Positions 1 to 14,700 of a DNA stretch of 64,000 nucleotides are shown here, piece by piece (position 1 is the stretch's first letter; every line of letters starts with the position of its first letter). This stretch comes from Ianthella basta (Eukaryota; Porifera; Demospongiae; Verongiida; Ianthellidae), in contig OZ025881.1 in the NCBI GenBank assembly GCA_964019415.1, positions 4,993,121 to 5,057,120 on the forward strand. Direction: 5' to 3'. The notes beneath the pieces are model-generated. The model was not told the origin of the DNA, searched no databases, and saw only the letters and a list, made by a program, of their open reading frames with translations. The position numbers and the translations under genes are program-made.

Positions 1-1423
1 ATGTAAGTATGTTGGCATACTAGAAACATGTATAGCAACGTTAACTGTCTTGTAATGGATGTACCCTGTATGCATGTCATTGGAATACTCTTATGCGGAG
101 GGAACAGGGAGTGTGGTTAAGTTTGTGCATATCATTGAGTGATGATCAGGAATTGTACCTTAATGAAACATGTCATTGGACAGGATTAATTCACAGATAA
201 ATTGTAGTCTTCTTGCCTCATAGCTATTAAAAATTCCACCCACGTGTATTTTTAACATAGCTATTTCAAAAATTTGAATTTCTGAATGACTGAATAATGA
301 TATATGCTGCAATAGCCTTGTTTGCACTCAATTCACTATGTAATAATGCAAATGTCACAACACATTTAGCCAAGTGCCGCATAATCTCTCCCCACAAGGG
401 GAAGGGGTCCTTGTGGGGAGGGGTCATGTGATGCCCAACTAATCTTGTTCCCCGGTGACTGCTCTGTCTCACACTGTATCCACTTTATGCTATTGGAGGG
501 CTCCTCTTGCCTGCATGATATTTATGATGACCTGCTAATGAGGAATGGTTTCATATGCACTCATGACCGCCTGTATAGTATTGTAGCCATCATGTAGCAA
601 TATTCCACTGTGTGATGATCTGTATGTGTTGGTTATTGATTGTATGGGATTCTATTTGTGACATTTTCTGCTGCAGAGCATTGGTTCACAACCGAGTCCA
701 CCAGCATGGGCTTTTCTCTCCTGCATACATACTGTACGTATGTAGCTTTCCTAAATTGTGTTTCTCTAGCACATATGCCTTGAGTATCAGTTGTGATACA
801 TGCATGTAATGGTATAATATAGGATGAGAGTACAAATTGGTGTTAATGCTCATGTATAGTAAGTTGGTACGTATGTACGTAATTAATGCTCTTGACCATT
901 GATGAAGAGCCATTGATGGAACAAACTCATGTGAATTATGTAGCATACCTTAAACTATGCAGAAGTGTGTTGCCCTCTCACACTTAGCTATAGCCAGACT
1001 GTATGTCTTACACCATACCATCTCTCTATGTACTATGTCCAATGAAGCACTCACTATACTGCAGCTGTTCTGTAATATTTTATTATATTTAGTGTAAGTG
1101 CAGCATCTTGCTCACTGTCAATGGTCAATGCATGCATATGTGTGGCTGGTCTACACTGAGTACACACATTGCAACAAGTAACAGCATTATGTCTGTCCCA
1201 GGTAGGGTTTGAACTGATTGGTACGTAACTGCATGTGCAATTGTACCTCTGGCTGCAGATTACCTTTACTAATGAAGTTTGGTAAAGACTCATAATGAGA
1301 TAGTAGTACATGCAATTACTGTGTACAGCCTCATTATCAGTGGCTTGACTGGTTGTGAAGCCATTTTACCATAGATGGGCTGAGTCTGGCTAATAAACAT
1401 ATTCTCTGCAGTTGATGTCTAAC

Positions 1424-1456
1424 AGCTGAAGAAGGCCTTCTGGGCCAAAACATTCT
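1424..1456 (+). other. hammerhead-ribozyme-like core motif
   Basis: CTGAAGA matches the hammerhead CUGANGA core. It is followed by a perfect short stem (GGCC, loop TTCTG, GGCC) and then AAAAC where GAAAC is expected. Such motifs are carried by Penelope-like elements and retrozymes in animals. The flanking stems I and III were not verified, so this is probably a relic of a mobile element. Confidence 0.3.
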
Positions 1457-3032
1457 GAACGATGAATTACTTGTGCCATGTGAATTGCTCATTAACTCCA
1501 ACTTGAACATATTCTCTGCACTACTAAATTGCAGCAATTACTACTCAGAATTGTATTGTCAAATTTATGTTGGTGCACACTCCCTGTTAATGGTGATTGC
1601 CTCAATGGTTTGGGTCAGCCTCTACCTTTAGTCCAAACACGAGGTTATGCATTGTTTTCTATAGCTATTGGGTGTGCCTAAGGGTAGCAGCCAGAATTAT
1701 CCTATCCATTAATGTAGAACTAGCTTGTGTTGCATGCACATAAGGTGCTAGCATCTACCTTTTACTTTTATAGTTGTTGTGCTTTGGTTGGCACCATATT
1801 GATGAAACTGTGCCATGCTGCTATAATTTACCAGGTCAGTCAATCAGTCAATCTCCCTGAACATTTCCCAAACACGGGCCAGAGGTTGTAGCAGATTCAT
1901 GTCAGAATTTCTGGACTAATTATAGTCTTTATATATGGTCAGTTCACAAGTTTGATCTAACTGCAGTGTTGCAGACAATACAGTTCATTGTCTTGCAGAG
2001 TGTAAACCCAGTAGAAGTACGTATACTCTGTATTGTAGGTACATGTGTATTGACTCCTGGCCATGTAGAGTATATAGTATGTGCATAACATATATATGTA
2101 CAGCATATGTCAATTCACCGGTCAATGGCTTATACGTATGTATTCTATCCTGGAGTCTGTGGTTTCTCTTCACTGGTGTAGCAGTCTACTACAGTTGAGT
2201 GTACCTGCTCACATTGTTATGGTGAACAATCAAATGTTGCAATTCTTTGGCACTGTCAGAGTGTCAGAGACTATCTAATGAATATAGCTATGTGCAGCAT
2301 GTAAGTCTTCTGGTTGGGACTGACTCATATTGAAAGTGGGCTTGAACCCAAACAAGGATGTGACAGTGTAAACATCAGGTCAGGTTTCATGTTATTAGGA
2401 CTACAACACAGTACTAGTAAGTTAATGACATTTTGTATGGGTCTTCTAATTGTGAAGCCGTCTATACTGAAAATGCAGGCTGTGCAACTGAACCTTGCTG
2501 GCATGCATGGGGACAGGTCACCCCATATGATCAACATATGCACAACATGATTAGCACTGGTACTGATTGGTAGTCTACACATTACTGTACTTAGCCAGTG
2601 ATTGGCCCATTGTCTTCTAGCATGCACAAGGCATGCACTTACTGCATGTGTTCACAGTACTAGTGGCTACGTGATGTGTTAATACACATGGGATACACAT
2701 AATATATGCTATAATGATGTGAATACAGTGCTTATATACCCATATGTATGATGCTGTTATCTGACTAATTGGCTATATTGCCATATCTGATGTGTGCAAT
2801 TCATTCAGCCCACTGGAACTCTCATTCTAAAGTCATACTGTGCATTGATTCCTTTCTCCCATCTTCCTAATGGAAGTCCATTATATCTGCACTAGCTCTC
2901 ATCAGCTATATATATATATATACCTGGGAAGCTGAATTCAGTTACACTTGCTAATGTCTTCAATTGTCTCTGTTGGCATCTCTTCAAACACATCAAACCT
3001 GAGAAGAAGTATTCCTATACTTGCAATTGATT

Positions 3033-3288
<256 letters not shown>

Positions 3289-5749
3289 AAGTAGTGTCTC
3301 CAATCAGCAAGAGCTGAGGAAACCTAAGTACTATAGAAGACTGTCTGGAGCTGATCAATTATGTACAGACAGGTGCACTAGACCAGTCAGCATTCCTCTA
3401 AATATATACAGTATGTTGAAATTGTTTGAGATAGTTGCTGCTAGACAGCTGATGTTGCTTGATACATCTGTTCACAATAGGCAACTCCAAACTCAAGAGG
3501 CTCCAAACCATGCTGGGAGGGTGCCCAGAGTTCTATCTAGTAGATTACTTTAGTGAGACCGTTAGCTGGGAAAGCCATAAAACAGATGACAGGACATACG
3601 TACAACTATACAAGCATTATAAGAATGAACAACATGGATCAGTGTTATTTGGCCTCTCCACCAGAATATATTCTCCAGGGCCTTTAATCATGCATTGCAC
3701 TATATTATATCCAGAGCAAGTGGCACCCTCCATCTTTCATCAGTATCCATTAGCTTTGGCAAGAAACCAAATTTGACTTCTCTCAGATCTGGAACTCCCT
3801 TCCGCACAATAGTCATATAGTGCTTTCTCTCTTTCTACATATTATTTTTCAGAAGTTTACCCAGTTTGGCTTATTTATTGTGCAGAGTTAAAGATTAATG
3901 CATGTGATACATGTCATTGTTCTCTACTTGTCTGTCTCATTTTCTTACTGGGTACCCTAGTAATAGCCCAAGGGCTATTATTTTCCCAGTCATAATAAGA
4001 TTCCAGAACCAATTCTAAACAGGAAGACAAGCCATTGCGCTGTTCTGCACTGCACATTGTCAGCTTCAAGCTTTGTGTAGTAAGATGCTGTATGTATGGA
4101 AGATTGCAGAGTGGGTATGAGCAGTTATTTGCCACAAATATGATATTTCTAGTTGGTAGTTGCAGTGCATGCATCATGCTAAGATCACAAATGAAAGTGG
4201 TGGAGAGAAGAATATGCACTGACATAGAAGGGTTATATTGCCATCTCCCCCAAATCCCTCCATCCACTATTAGGCAGAGCAGAGGTGAGAAAGTGCTTAG
4301 CATACCAGACTGAGTCAAATTAAGTGCACACTGTATGCATAGCTGCCATTGAGTAGAAGCAGGTTTTCTGTTGTTGGCCATAGCCATGAGGGGTTGAATG
4401 GAGCACAATCAAAATATGCAGTATGCTGTATTCTCCTCCTGTACAGTCTACCTACTATGTTAAAGGCTGCAACACCTACAAAAATGTTCTCTTACTCAGT
4501 CAGTGCATGTTGTTATTGTCTACACTACCACTGAGTGTACAAATTGCAGGGATATTGTTGTCATGTACATGTGGAAAGTGAACATAAGGGCAGCAGGTAG
4601 TCATCGCCCATCATAAAGATTGCTGATTACCTAATTTATTTAGGGTTAACCTAATTGGAATGGATGTGGCGTGACAGTGAGTGATGAATGATGTGCATGA
4701 TGTCACATGTTATGGTAACTATGGGTAAGGCAGTAAGCCAGTACGGCACCCCCTATTAGCCACCCTGAACACAATCAAACCTATAACATACCATTGCTAC
4801 CAATTTATTCATTTTAATTCATTCACGTAAACAACATTGACATTAATTACACTTTTCCCACTATCACAATTAACGCATCACTCACTGCCATACCACATCT
4901 ATTTAAGCTAAATTTACGCAGCCGTGTTACCTTATCGAAATGTCCTGGACATTGATTAATTCATTGTGAGCTTCAGTTGCAGCAATTGTGCTCAATAGCT
5001 AATCTCTATATCAGACCACTGTGATGGCCCTTTGAGCAAAATACTAGTCTGGCAGAAATACAATGTCATTGAAAGGCAGAGAGTTTGACCCAAAAGTTGC
5101 TGTAAATTGACATATTGAACTTTGGGCTTGGTAATAGCACGAGGGTAGCTACATTAATAAAGAGGTTCGGCTTGTAACCCCTTTGTAAGCTGCATTTGGT
5201 TGCTGCATCTTACTCTAATTTGCATGTGCCCATGCCTGTCCCAATGCTCTGCAACTTCTACTGGTGGTATTTTAACACCCACTGGGCCACACATACTATA
5301 CAAATATTACATCTATATAATATTATGTTTATTAGTCAGTCAGAGTTCATAATAAGGCAGCCTACATGAAATACAGGCATTTGTTCAATACTAAGTTTGC
5401 ATGAGTGTCTGTGTAAATCTATACATGAAGCTATGTCCATAGTTAAGGTCATAGAACAGTCAGTCTGATTGTTATAATAAGTTGACATGAGTGTACTTTC
5501 TGAGCGATAGGATTGTGAAAGGCCTTACAGTGATTCAAATAGTATGAGCACTGGAAAACATGTTGCTCCTCCAGGGAAGCAATGTGATACTTAGGCAGTC
5601 AAGGGAGTGTGTGTTTTAGAGAATGTTTTGGAGAATCACGCAGCGCATATATCAACACTCATTTCAGTATGTATTAGTGCAGTGACTACTTTACTGAATG
5701 TTGTGGCTTCAGGTGCAACTCTGGCTATGAATATCCTTATTGATGATGC

Positions 5750-5757
5750 TATATAAG
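5750..5757 (+). promoter_or_regulatory. TATA box of the EMI-EGF-CCP gene
   Basis: TATATAAG lies 46 nt upstream of the ATG at 5,796. Initiation about 30 nt downstream would leave a very short 5' UTR of roughly 15 nt. Confidence 0.5.
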
Positions 5758-5795
5758 TGCCGCCTTTGCACCACTGGAGACCAGCAACAGTCAGC

Positions 5796-8700
5796 ATGGC
5801 AGTGATACGTTACTGCTTGCAGCTATTGCTGCTCCTGTCAGCCATAGAGGTGGTGGTCATGCTCAGCGCAGGTCAACGCGGGTAGGTTACTGCAAATGGT
5901 AATGGTGCACAATAAGTGGATGATATATTTATGTAGATGTACAGACAAGAGGAACTGTGCTCAGCCTTACCACCAAGGAAATCTTTCCCTCCTCTGCTGC
6001 TGTTAACAGGGTTTGTTCCGCACGAAACTACTACTCACAGGCACACACAAGAACATACTACACTTCTGTCTATGTGCGGACGTCGTGCAGATGGCGTGGG
6101 TCATGGTGGAATGCTCGATACAGTTGTAACAATGTGTGAGTTGATTATATATGATGATGTAGGGATGTCGTTGATTCTTGTAAAACATGATGTATACATT
6201 GAATTTGCGCATGCTCATAGATACACCCCTCAACGACGTCAATCTACTACCTACTCAAGACAATTTCGAACTGTATACCACTGCTGTTCAGGATATCAGC
6301 AAATTGGTAGCTCTTGCAGACGTAAGCCAAGCACGATGCATTTGTACACATACTTGAAAGTTATAGAGTCATGCATTACGTACATAAAATGGTTTGTTTG
6401 AGATGCTCTACCTTTCAATTCTGTTATGCCTGAAAGGTATTTGTAGTCCCTCCTGTGTAAGAGGCCGCTGCGATGATGGCACTTGTAGGTGCCCTTCTGG
6501 GTGGACAGGGTCAAACTGCAACACAGGTTAGCATAGCATGCTGACATTTTGCAATGCATGGGTGCTTTTCAGAGCTTGTCAGTGTGCCCTTGCTTCAAAG
6601 AGCTCTGTCTGTGCTTCACTCTAACATTCTCTAGACATTAACGAATGCACGCTACCAGTTACTCCTTGTGGTTCTGCTCGATGTGACAACACCATGGGGA
6701 GCTACCGCTGCTCTTGTGATTCAGGATATGAATTTACCAGTAGACAGTGTCTTGGTGAGTGAAGGTATATAGGATGAATATATGTATGTATTAACATGCT
6801 AACTACAAAGGATAGTCTCACAGGAAGTGAGTAGATTGTGGTCTCTTCCTCTGTCAGTATGCATGTCCTTGCAATTGTGTGTAGTGTTCACTTTGGACTG
6901 TTGATGTTGCTGTGTAGCACTGTGCATGTATTTCTTGTGTGCACTCTTCCAGCTGCTTATTTCTCCATTTTACCATCAGCATGTTTTAGAGTCCTAGCTG
7001 TAGCTGATTTCTATAGTGTCAATGTGCATGGGAACAGGTATGCATTAATGTAAACTGTTTACAGAGAAATGAATAATGCTGGAAAGACACCTGCAGTTTC
7101 TTTCTGGTGATACTGCGACAATCAGATATGCCTTTACCCTGTACGCAGTACTTGGTTCATTGAGCAAGCTACAGTTATAGCTATATGGTAATTGTCTACT
7201 ATGTCAATGTTGTCCTTCTTCCATGGCTTATTGCATGCAGTTAATGATATGTGTATACCAATGATTTATGAACATTTGCTTGCTCTAGATGTTGATGAGT
7301 GTGAGCGAGACACTCACAATTGCCAGCATGATTGCAACAACACCGATGGAAGCTTTCAGTGTCACTGCAAGGAAGGCTATGAGCTCGATGAGTCTGATGG
7401 GATTTCATGTAATGGTATGTGTGTAGTTCCTACTCATTCTAGGAGTAATTAATTACTTTGAGCCCCTATGAGACAGTGTGGCAGTTCATACATTCCAAGG
7501 CCTTGCTTGTACAGTTGCAGCTGTTCAACTATATTTTAAATGCAATGTCAACTAGATTAAAAAAAATATAAATGAGACCAATGCGAAGCTTAGGTCAGGT
7601 AAATCCATTTTGGATGAGATCCAAGAGTGTGGGTAAGAAAGGCAATATATTTGACATTGTGCAAATGCGTGCATAGCAGAGTTGATCACAATTGATTGCA
7701 GCACATTCTGGTCAGCTGCATACAAACCCATTGTACCCAGCTGCATTACAATTAAGCAGTCAGCATTGCAGCTGACAAGGATCTATAATACTGAATGATA
7801 TTTAATCAGTTGCAATTGATTATGCTACGTAAATTCTCTAGGTTACTGTACGTTTACTGAATAATGGTTATGTAACAACGATCTTCTACGACATTATGGT
7901 GATAACTCTGTAAACTCACATTCATGCAATGAACGAAATGACTATACATGTAATTAACAGCTATAATAGGCACATCTGGGGGTATTTCATTCTATAGCCA
8001 GGACCATTAATTCTGCAATGGCTATGGGCAACAATTGAATAGAATCTACTTTTATAGCACATTTCATGTTCCAGAAGCCAAGGACTCCTTCATGAATGGG
8101 TATCGCACTGCCATTATTGTGATGCACCCTGGTGGCAGATGTGTCTACTACGTGTTGGGGGCAGGGGGTGGGTCCTGTATCCAAAGCCATTGTGTCAATG
8201 GCTACATACAGTACCCCATTTGGTACAGCTGTGACTGAAACACTACTTTGCCGACTTGTTTCATGCCACTTCAATCTCTTGTTTGCTAGATGTAAATGAG
8301 TGCTTGCAGCTCAATGGAGGTTGTGAAGAAAGGTGTGAGAACACTGTTGGAAGCTACAACTGTGCTTGTCAACCTGGTTTTAGCCTCAGAAATGATAACA
8401 AGACATGTGAAGGCAAGTTTGTGATAATATTTTGGGGCATCTGTAGTGCATATAAAGTGATTTTATAGAGATATGAGTCAAATCATATTTTACGATGCAT
8501 TCTCTTCTATTTCTGCTTTATATTTCAGACGATGATGAATGTGGTCTTGGGACTCACAATTGTACAAGTACACAGCTCTGTGACAATACTCCTGGAGGCT
8601 TTTCATGCCCTTGTATTGATGGCTATCGGCCTGAAGGACCAACCTGTGTTGGTTAGTGTTGGGTGCAGCTTACATCTAAAGATATTATGCTATCATAACA

Positions 8701-11700
8701 TTACTGTAATCTACAGATGTAAGCCCCATACGTATGTGCTCCAGATAATCATTCATTATATCAGTTTTAATCCTCTATTAAACATGCATTTTTCATTCAA
8801 GGCACAATAATTCATTCTTTCCTGGTATCTAGATATTGATGAATGTACCATTGGAACAGCACAGTGTGAACAAGAATGCAACAACTTTCCTGGAGGTTAT
8901 AACTGTTCCTGCTTTTCTGGTTTTGTACTAGAAGCTGACCAGTTTTCATGTTCCGGTAAGTAGGTTCGGTGCACTGTTAATATAATGACAGTTGAACAAT
9001 CTATTCTGGAATTAATGTAATGTTTCTCCTGGCTGAATTACCAGATACTAATGAATGTGCTGTAAACAATGGTGGCTGCGAGCACACATGCAGTAATACA
9101 GAAGGGAGCTATGACTGTTCCTGCCCTGACAACTACTTTCTCAGCAGCAATGGACACAACTGCACTGGTATGTATTTACATGTACTTGAACATCACAACT
9201 ACTGTAGGTTCAGCATGCATGCAGTAGAGAGACCTTTTACCACATCTATATAAGTGCAGTAGTTGACAAGAGTGGATTCTTAGAGTGTACGTAGCTGTAA
9301 GCTAATGGTACTGTCTTCAATGCCAAACATTGTATACTATTGCAACTGAAGAAGGTCCACATGGGGCTACATCATTTGAAATAACCAGTAAAGAAAGTAC
9401 CAAGTGCATTTACAAACTAAAATTCCACTCTCTACCTAATGGTGGTATTGGAGAGTATGCCAGAAACATTGCACAACAGTACAGTTATATTATGCATATT
9501 TTACTCAACCAACCTCTCTTCCAATAAGTTTTGCATGTGCGTGTTGACACTCCACAATATTGCCTGCCTAGCATTTCATGATTTACAATAAATACTATGG
9601 TACTTAGAGACAATTGTTCTTGCTTGCTCTCATGTGAAGAAGTATATATGGAATTTCGTTGATGCATGTAGTACTGGTGTGAGTATGAACAGTAGAAGTG
9701 CATATGTATCACAACTACAGTAAATGACTGGCTGCCCTATATTAGAGAGTGTGGTAGCAATCTCTATGTAGGGATGGCCCCAAAATTGGTGCCACCCTGA
9801 TAGAAACATTTGGGGGCCAAATTCACTGAATCATTGCCAAGCATTGCCAAATCATACTGAGATTGTATGGAATCAGTAAGTAAGCACACCGTGGCTGTGA
9901 TCAGTGTCAGCCATACCCTGTGTGTGGCGTGCGAGACGATTGGAAAAGTTGGGTTTTGTATTCTTCTTTCTTGTGCACGCATAACTAGCAAATGGAAACA
10001 GTACATCGTAGTTCAAGCGCCAAACCAGAACACTTCTCTGGGGCTTTTGTGTGCTTTTGTAGGTGCTGGAAGCTCTTGAAAGGATTGATTAATCTTTCTG
10101 CGCTGAATCTGTTTGAGCCATATATGTGAAAAGGGTATATACCAGCAAGTTGGAACACTGTATATGTGACTTGGGGGGTACATGCAGTCATGTGAGATGC
10201 ATGACTGCATGCCATTGTACTGCATGTGCTGAGTTACATGAGCTGTGGTCAGGTTAGTGTTAGGCAGCAGATAACCTGTAAATTGAAATGGTCTACTGAG
10301 GGATCCATCAAGGGTACATATTTAAAACATGGCCATTTTGAACTATAAAATCTTAATTAGATTTAGATCATCTCTCTTACGTAGCTACTTAAAATATGCT
10401 TCAGACCATCTGTATAATATGAAAACCTTGGGTTGTCTCTATAACAACTTTGCCTCAGACTATCTCTATAAGAGCATAGCCGCAGTACATCTCTATAACA
10501 ATTTGTAGAGCTAAAATAATGCTAAGATTAATGAACAATTATGTTTTTATAGTTCAATATAGAAATATTACAAAGTGGCTAATAATGGCCATGTCTACGC
10601 ACTGTCTGACAGTTCCCAGTCATGATACTGCTGTATGGTTCAGATTATAACTTTAAGTTGCATTTTGCTTGGAACACGACAACGAACTGCTCTCTACGAG
10701 CATGACTGTGAAGATAGTTGGATCAGCTGAATGTACAAGGAGACATTTGCACTACTACTACACACCATACAAGCAAATGCATGAACTACCGGAGTATAGG
10801 CAGCACAGCTACATGGCAAGAATGAGTATTTGAGTTTGAGTGTATGAGAGTTTGAGTACATTTTTCATTATTCATACATTCTATGAATAATGAAAAATAT
10901 ACTCAAACTCATGTTATTTTATCCATTCTTTTCTTGCGTCGATACTTCCACTGTTAACAGACTCTTGAGCAGGACACAACTGTTAATTATAATGATAAAT
11001 CAAATGCAGGACGACAGTGTATTCATGCCTTCTTGTAGGATGAAGGTGATGTCGGCATGTCATACTGTATATACCCCAGCATGGCATGCATGGATACATA
11101 GTATTTATTAAGAATGGACAAAATAGTGTATATACGCAGTTGACAAAGACCTCCAGCTATCATTGCAGGATTCTTTGCTCAAAGCCTTCAATCGTATTCC
11201 CCTCATGTCTAACAATACTAGGGAATCTTTGCATTTTTCGTGAAAATCTGCAAACTCACGAATTCGTGACAGTGAAGTCCTGCAATGTTTGTACTATGTA
11301 TACGGTATGTACTGTACATGTTTAAAGGACAACACATTGTACACATGCTCTGGAATAGGTGTATTTGGCAGCCCATCAGATTCTTTCTTTTCCCTCTATT
11401 CATGCACTCCACAAACTCTAGCTTAACTGTACAAACTGGCTGCCATCTATTATGGCCACAACTCAGATTCCTGATAAGGGACACGTGACTCAGGCAGCTT
11501 TATGCATAAAATAGTAGCATCCTATTCATGGATTTCCATTTGTAATGGAACTGGTATCTCAACTCAAAGCGAATTTCTGCCGACTAAATTTGTGTTTTCA
11601 TGGAGACATCAGTTCGGTGTGCTAAGGTAGTTTCACTTCATCCATGAATTGTATTAATTTACATACATACACAGTCAGTGAAATGAGCTAACACATACAC

Positions 11701-14700
11701 ATGCATGCATGCAATGCTTCACCTGAAGTCAGTTAACAGAGTGTACAGGCTAGAGTATACTCCAAGTGGTTTAGTCGATTACCTGAGGTACACACCAAAG
11801 TGTACTAGGAAACATATATATGACCTAGGACTATATGTACTAAATAAGTAAATACATCACTTCCACATACTGCCAAAAGCAAGTGGTCAGAGAATAGCCG
11901 TTAATTTTTATGACAGTAATACTGCCTTACCTGTATTTAAGTAATCAAGTATTCAAAACACAGTAGGAATGAAATGATCTCTAACACTAAATAATTGACA
12001 TACAATTAAAATCTGGTATCCTTCTGTATTTGAATATATGCATATGCGTGCAATAGTATGCGTGTGTGCATTTATGCTGAATACATGCCCAAGGGTGTGC
12101 ACTTGCTCCACCACCATAGGCCTGCAACTCACCCCACCCCCATTACCCCAACTCGTCATTCAATTGTGCATAGCTATATAACACTCCAGTCATCACATGT
12201 TTACTAGTGGCAATATTTCCACACATATATACAGCACATTCACTATGTTTGCCCACACTGCTGTGAATTTAAAATGTATAATTATAATATAACAGTAAAA
12301 ATATATGATTAACAATAATTAGTCACAATATTAACTATACGTATTGTGCTGCATGTTTGGTCATACTGTGGTCATTGTAGTATCCCTTTAACCTTTAGAA
12401 AAATCTTGTGCTCAGTTGCCATCTCCATCACATGGGAACATAAACTGCAGTTCTGAGTTTCTACGCATTGGAACTACTTGTACCTTTGTCTGTGGGTCCG
12501 GTTACAATCTGGAGGGGTCAGAGGAGAGGACCTGCCTTGCTAATCTCTCGTGGTCTGGAATTCAAACCCTCTGTGCTGCCAAGCTTTGCCCTGATATTGT
12601 GCAGGATCCCCCACCTTTTGTCAACATCTTCCAGCCTTGTACCAGCGAGTTCAACACAAGTTGCCCTACAAGATGCATTGAGGGCTATTCCTTTGAAAAT
12701 GACACAACAGTCACAAGTGTGTCTTGTATTCTGGCCGATGATGGGACGTCAGTTGAATGGATGGAACTGCCAAAATGTGTAGGTATGTGACCTTAACTAG
12801 TGCCTTTTGGTTAATTCATCATTTTGTATAATATTATATGACATTATTTTTGTGGCTATCTTTAACATTAAATAATTCTTGTTTATCTGCAATTACAGAG
12901 GGCAATCCCTGTAGCTCAAGTCCTTGCCTGCATGGCGGTGAGTGCATGGTCACTGGTCCTGATCAGGATACCTTCACCTGCAATTGTGATGGTACAGGCT
13001 ATGAGGGAACCATCTGTGAAGCAGGGGTGCTCTCTCTTCCTAGCCTACCATTGCTTCAGTTGCGCCAGCGTTATGTGTTCCAGGTACAGGCCTACCCTGA
13101 CTCTGATCTGCAAGTCAGGTTCTCATCCAAGAGTTTGCAGCCACGACCTACCCATATTACGCTAAACAAAAATCATCCAAATGCCTCTATAACCATCAAT
13201 CCAATTTCCTCAGGATTTCAGCAACTCAGGGTCTTTCTCAGTGGTCCTGAAAGTGATCTGTTTGGGAATCCACTGCCTCTGCTTGCTGTAGTTGCACCTG
13301 GAAGATCTAGTCAATACTTCAAGGAGCGTAGTGTACCTCGTGGTCACCTAGACCCTGGATGCTGTTCAAGTACAGGTAGAATCTCGTGCCCTATGTCAGG
13401 AGAAGTCTCCTTCACTTCCACTTGCAGCTGGGCCAGTAGAGGAGATGAGGAAGAATCTCCAGGCATTGTGTTTGCCACTAATGGAATTCTCAAACTGCCT
13501 GTGTCTGTAGTAGGATCCGTGTTGAAGAAGGTGCCCTCTAATGATGTGCAGATTTTGAACGGAGCTGGTAGAGGAAGCTGTACTCGCTGCCAGGAGCTTG
13601 ACCCATCTGTGTCATGTAGTTCTACTGATTATGGTGAAATAGGGAAATGTTACTGCTTGAGCCCGAACAATGAGGATCGAGTCGAGTTCTTATCAAGCGA
13701 AGCACTCTGCCAAACATACTTGAAGGGTACTGCACATCTCCTCCCAAGGTGGTTACAGTTTGCAGCAGAGCCATCCCAACGTGTTTACTCAGAGAATAGC
13801 CAGAGGACAATTGTGACTGACAAAGTAGGACTAGACAGGGTCCGTGACTGTCCGAACCTAATGAGTGAATTTGCATCTGATGGTGTGTACAATGTCCTGT
13901 ACTATGCAGGTAGCTTAAACATTACTTTGAATGGTGTTACAATCAACCACCTTCCGCAGAGCACAGGACCTTTCTGCTTTGCTGTGAACCTCTGTGATGG
14001 TCAGTCACCTGCAGTTCACATCAGTCTGCCAACTGCTGCATCTCCAGTTGTTAAAACACTTCCAATACTCAGCGACTTTCTTCAACGTGGATGGGATGTA
14101 CAACTCAGTGGCCTGTCCATATCTACAGTCAACCCTCTGGCAGGTGCCACACTGGAAGAATACCAAATTGCTGCAAAAGGAAGAATTGATGTATCTCATA
14201 ACTTCAGTGGTTTAATGACAAAGTTCTCTTTCGATGGATCCAGCGGTGCTGCAGTTCCTGATCTAGCAATGGTGAGGTTAACCATTGCAATACACAGTTA
14301 ACAGAGTTAGCAGAGCCTGTAGAAAATGCTGTTTTGTAGGATGTTAAGAGGAGCCCTAAAACCTGCCTTGTAGCTTTGATTAACCACAAATAGTTGAGTA
14401 CTTGTATTTGCATGGTTTGACTGCTTTTCTCTTCACTCAGTTTGCATCATCTGGTCTGAGCCAACAAATTACTGGCAGTATGGATGGAAGCCTGTCACTG
14501 ACACTTGAGGTGGCTGGGGCTGAGTACACCCTCACCGGAACAACAGGGAAATTCACAGTTGGAGGTGAGTAACTAAAGCTGAATACAGTGCATTCACGCA
14601 CTGGATACTGTTATGGGCTTCATGTGAAGTTAATCAAAAGTAACATTTGTCCCGTACATTGCAAGTAGTTTTGTCCATCAATCAATCAATCAATCAATCA

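Noticed and set aside
3459..3880. Possible end of a retrotransposon ORF: an IWNSLPHN peptide appears near 3,788 in one frame
   Set aside because: IWNSLP resembles the C-terminus of many LINE reverse transcriptases, but no other RT motif is readable upstream, so a mobile-element call is not supported.
5937..6401. Open frame of 154 codons starting at 5,937
   Set aside because: It is a different frame from the one giving the EMI domain and runs through the splice sites at 6135 and 6221.
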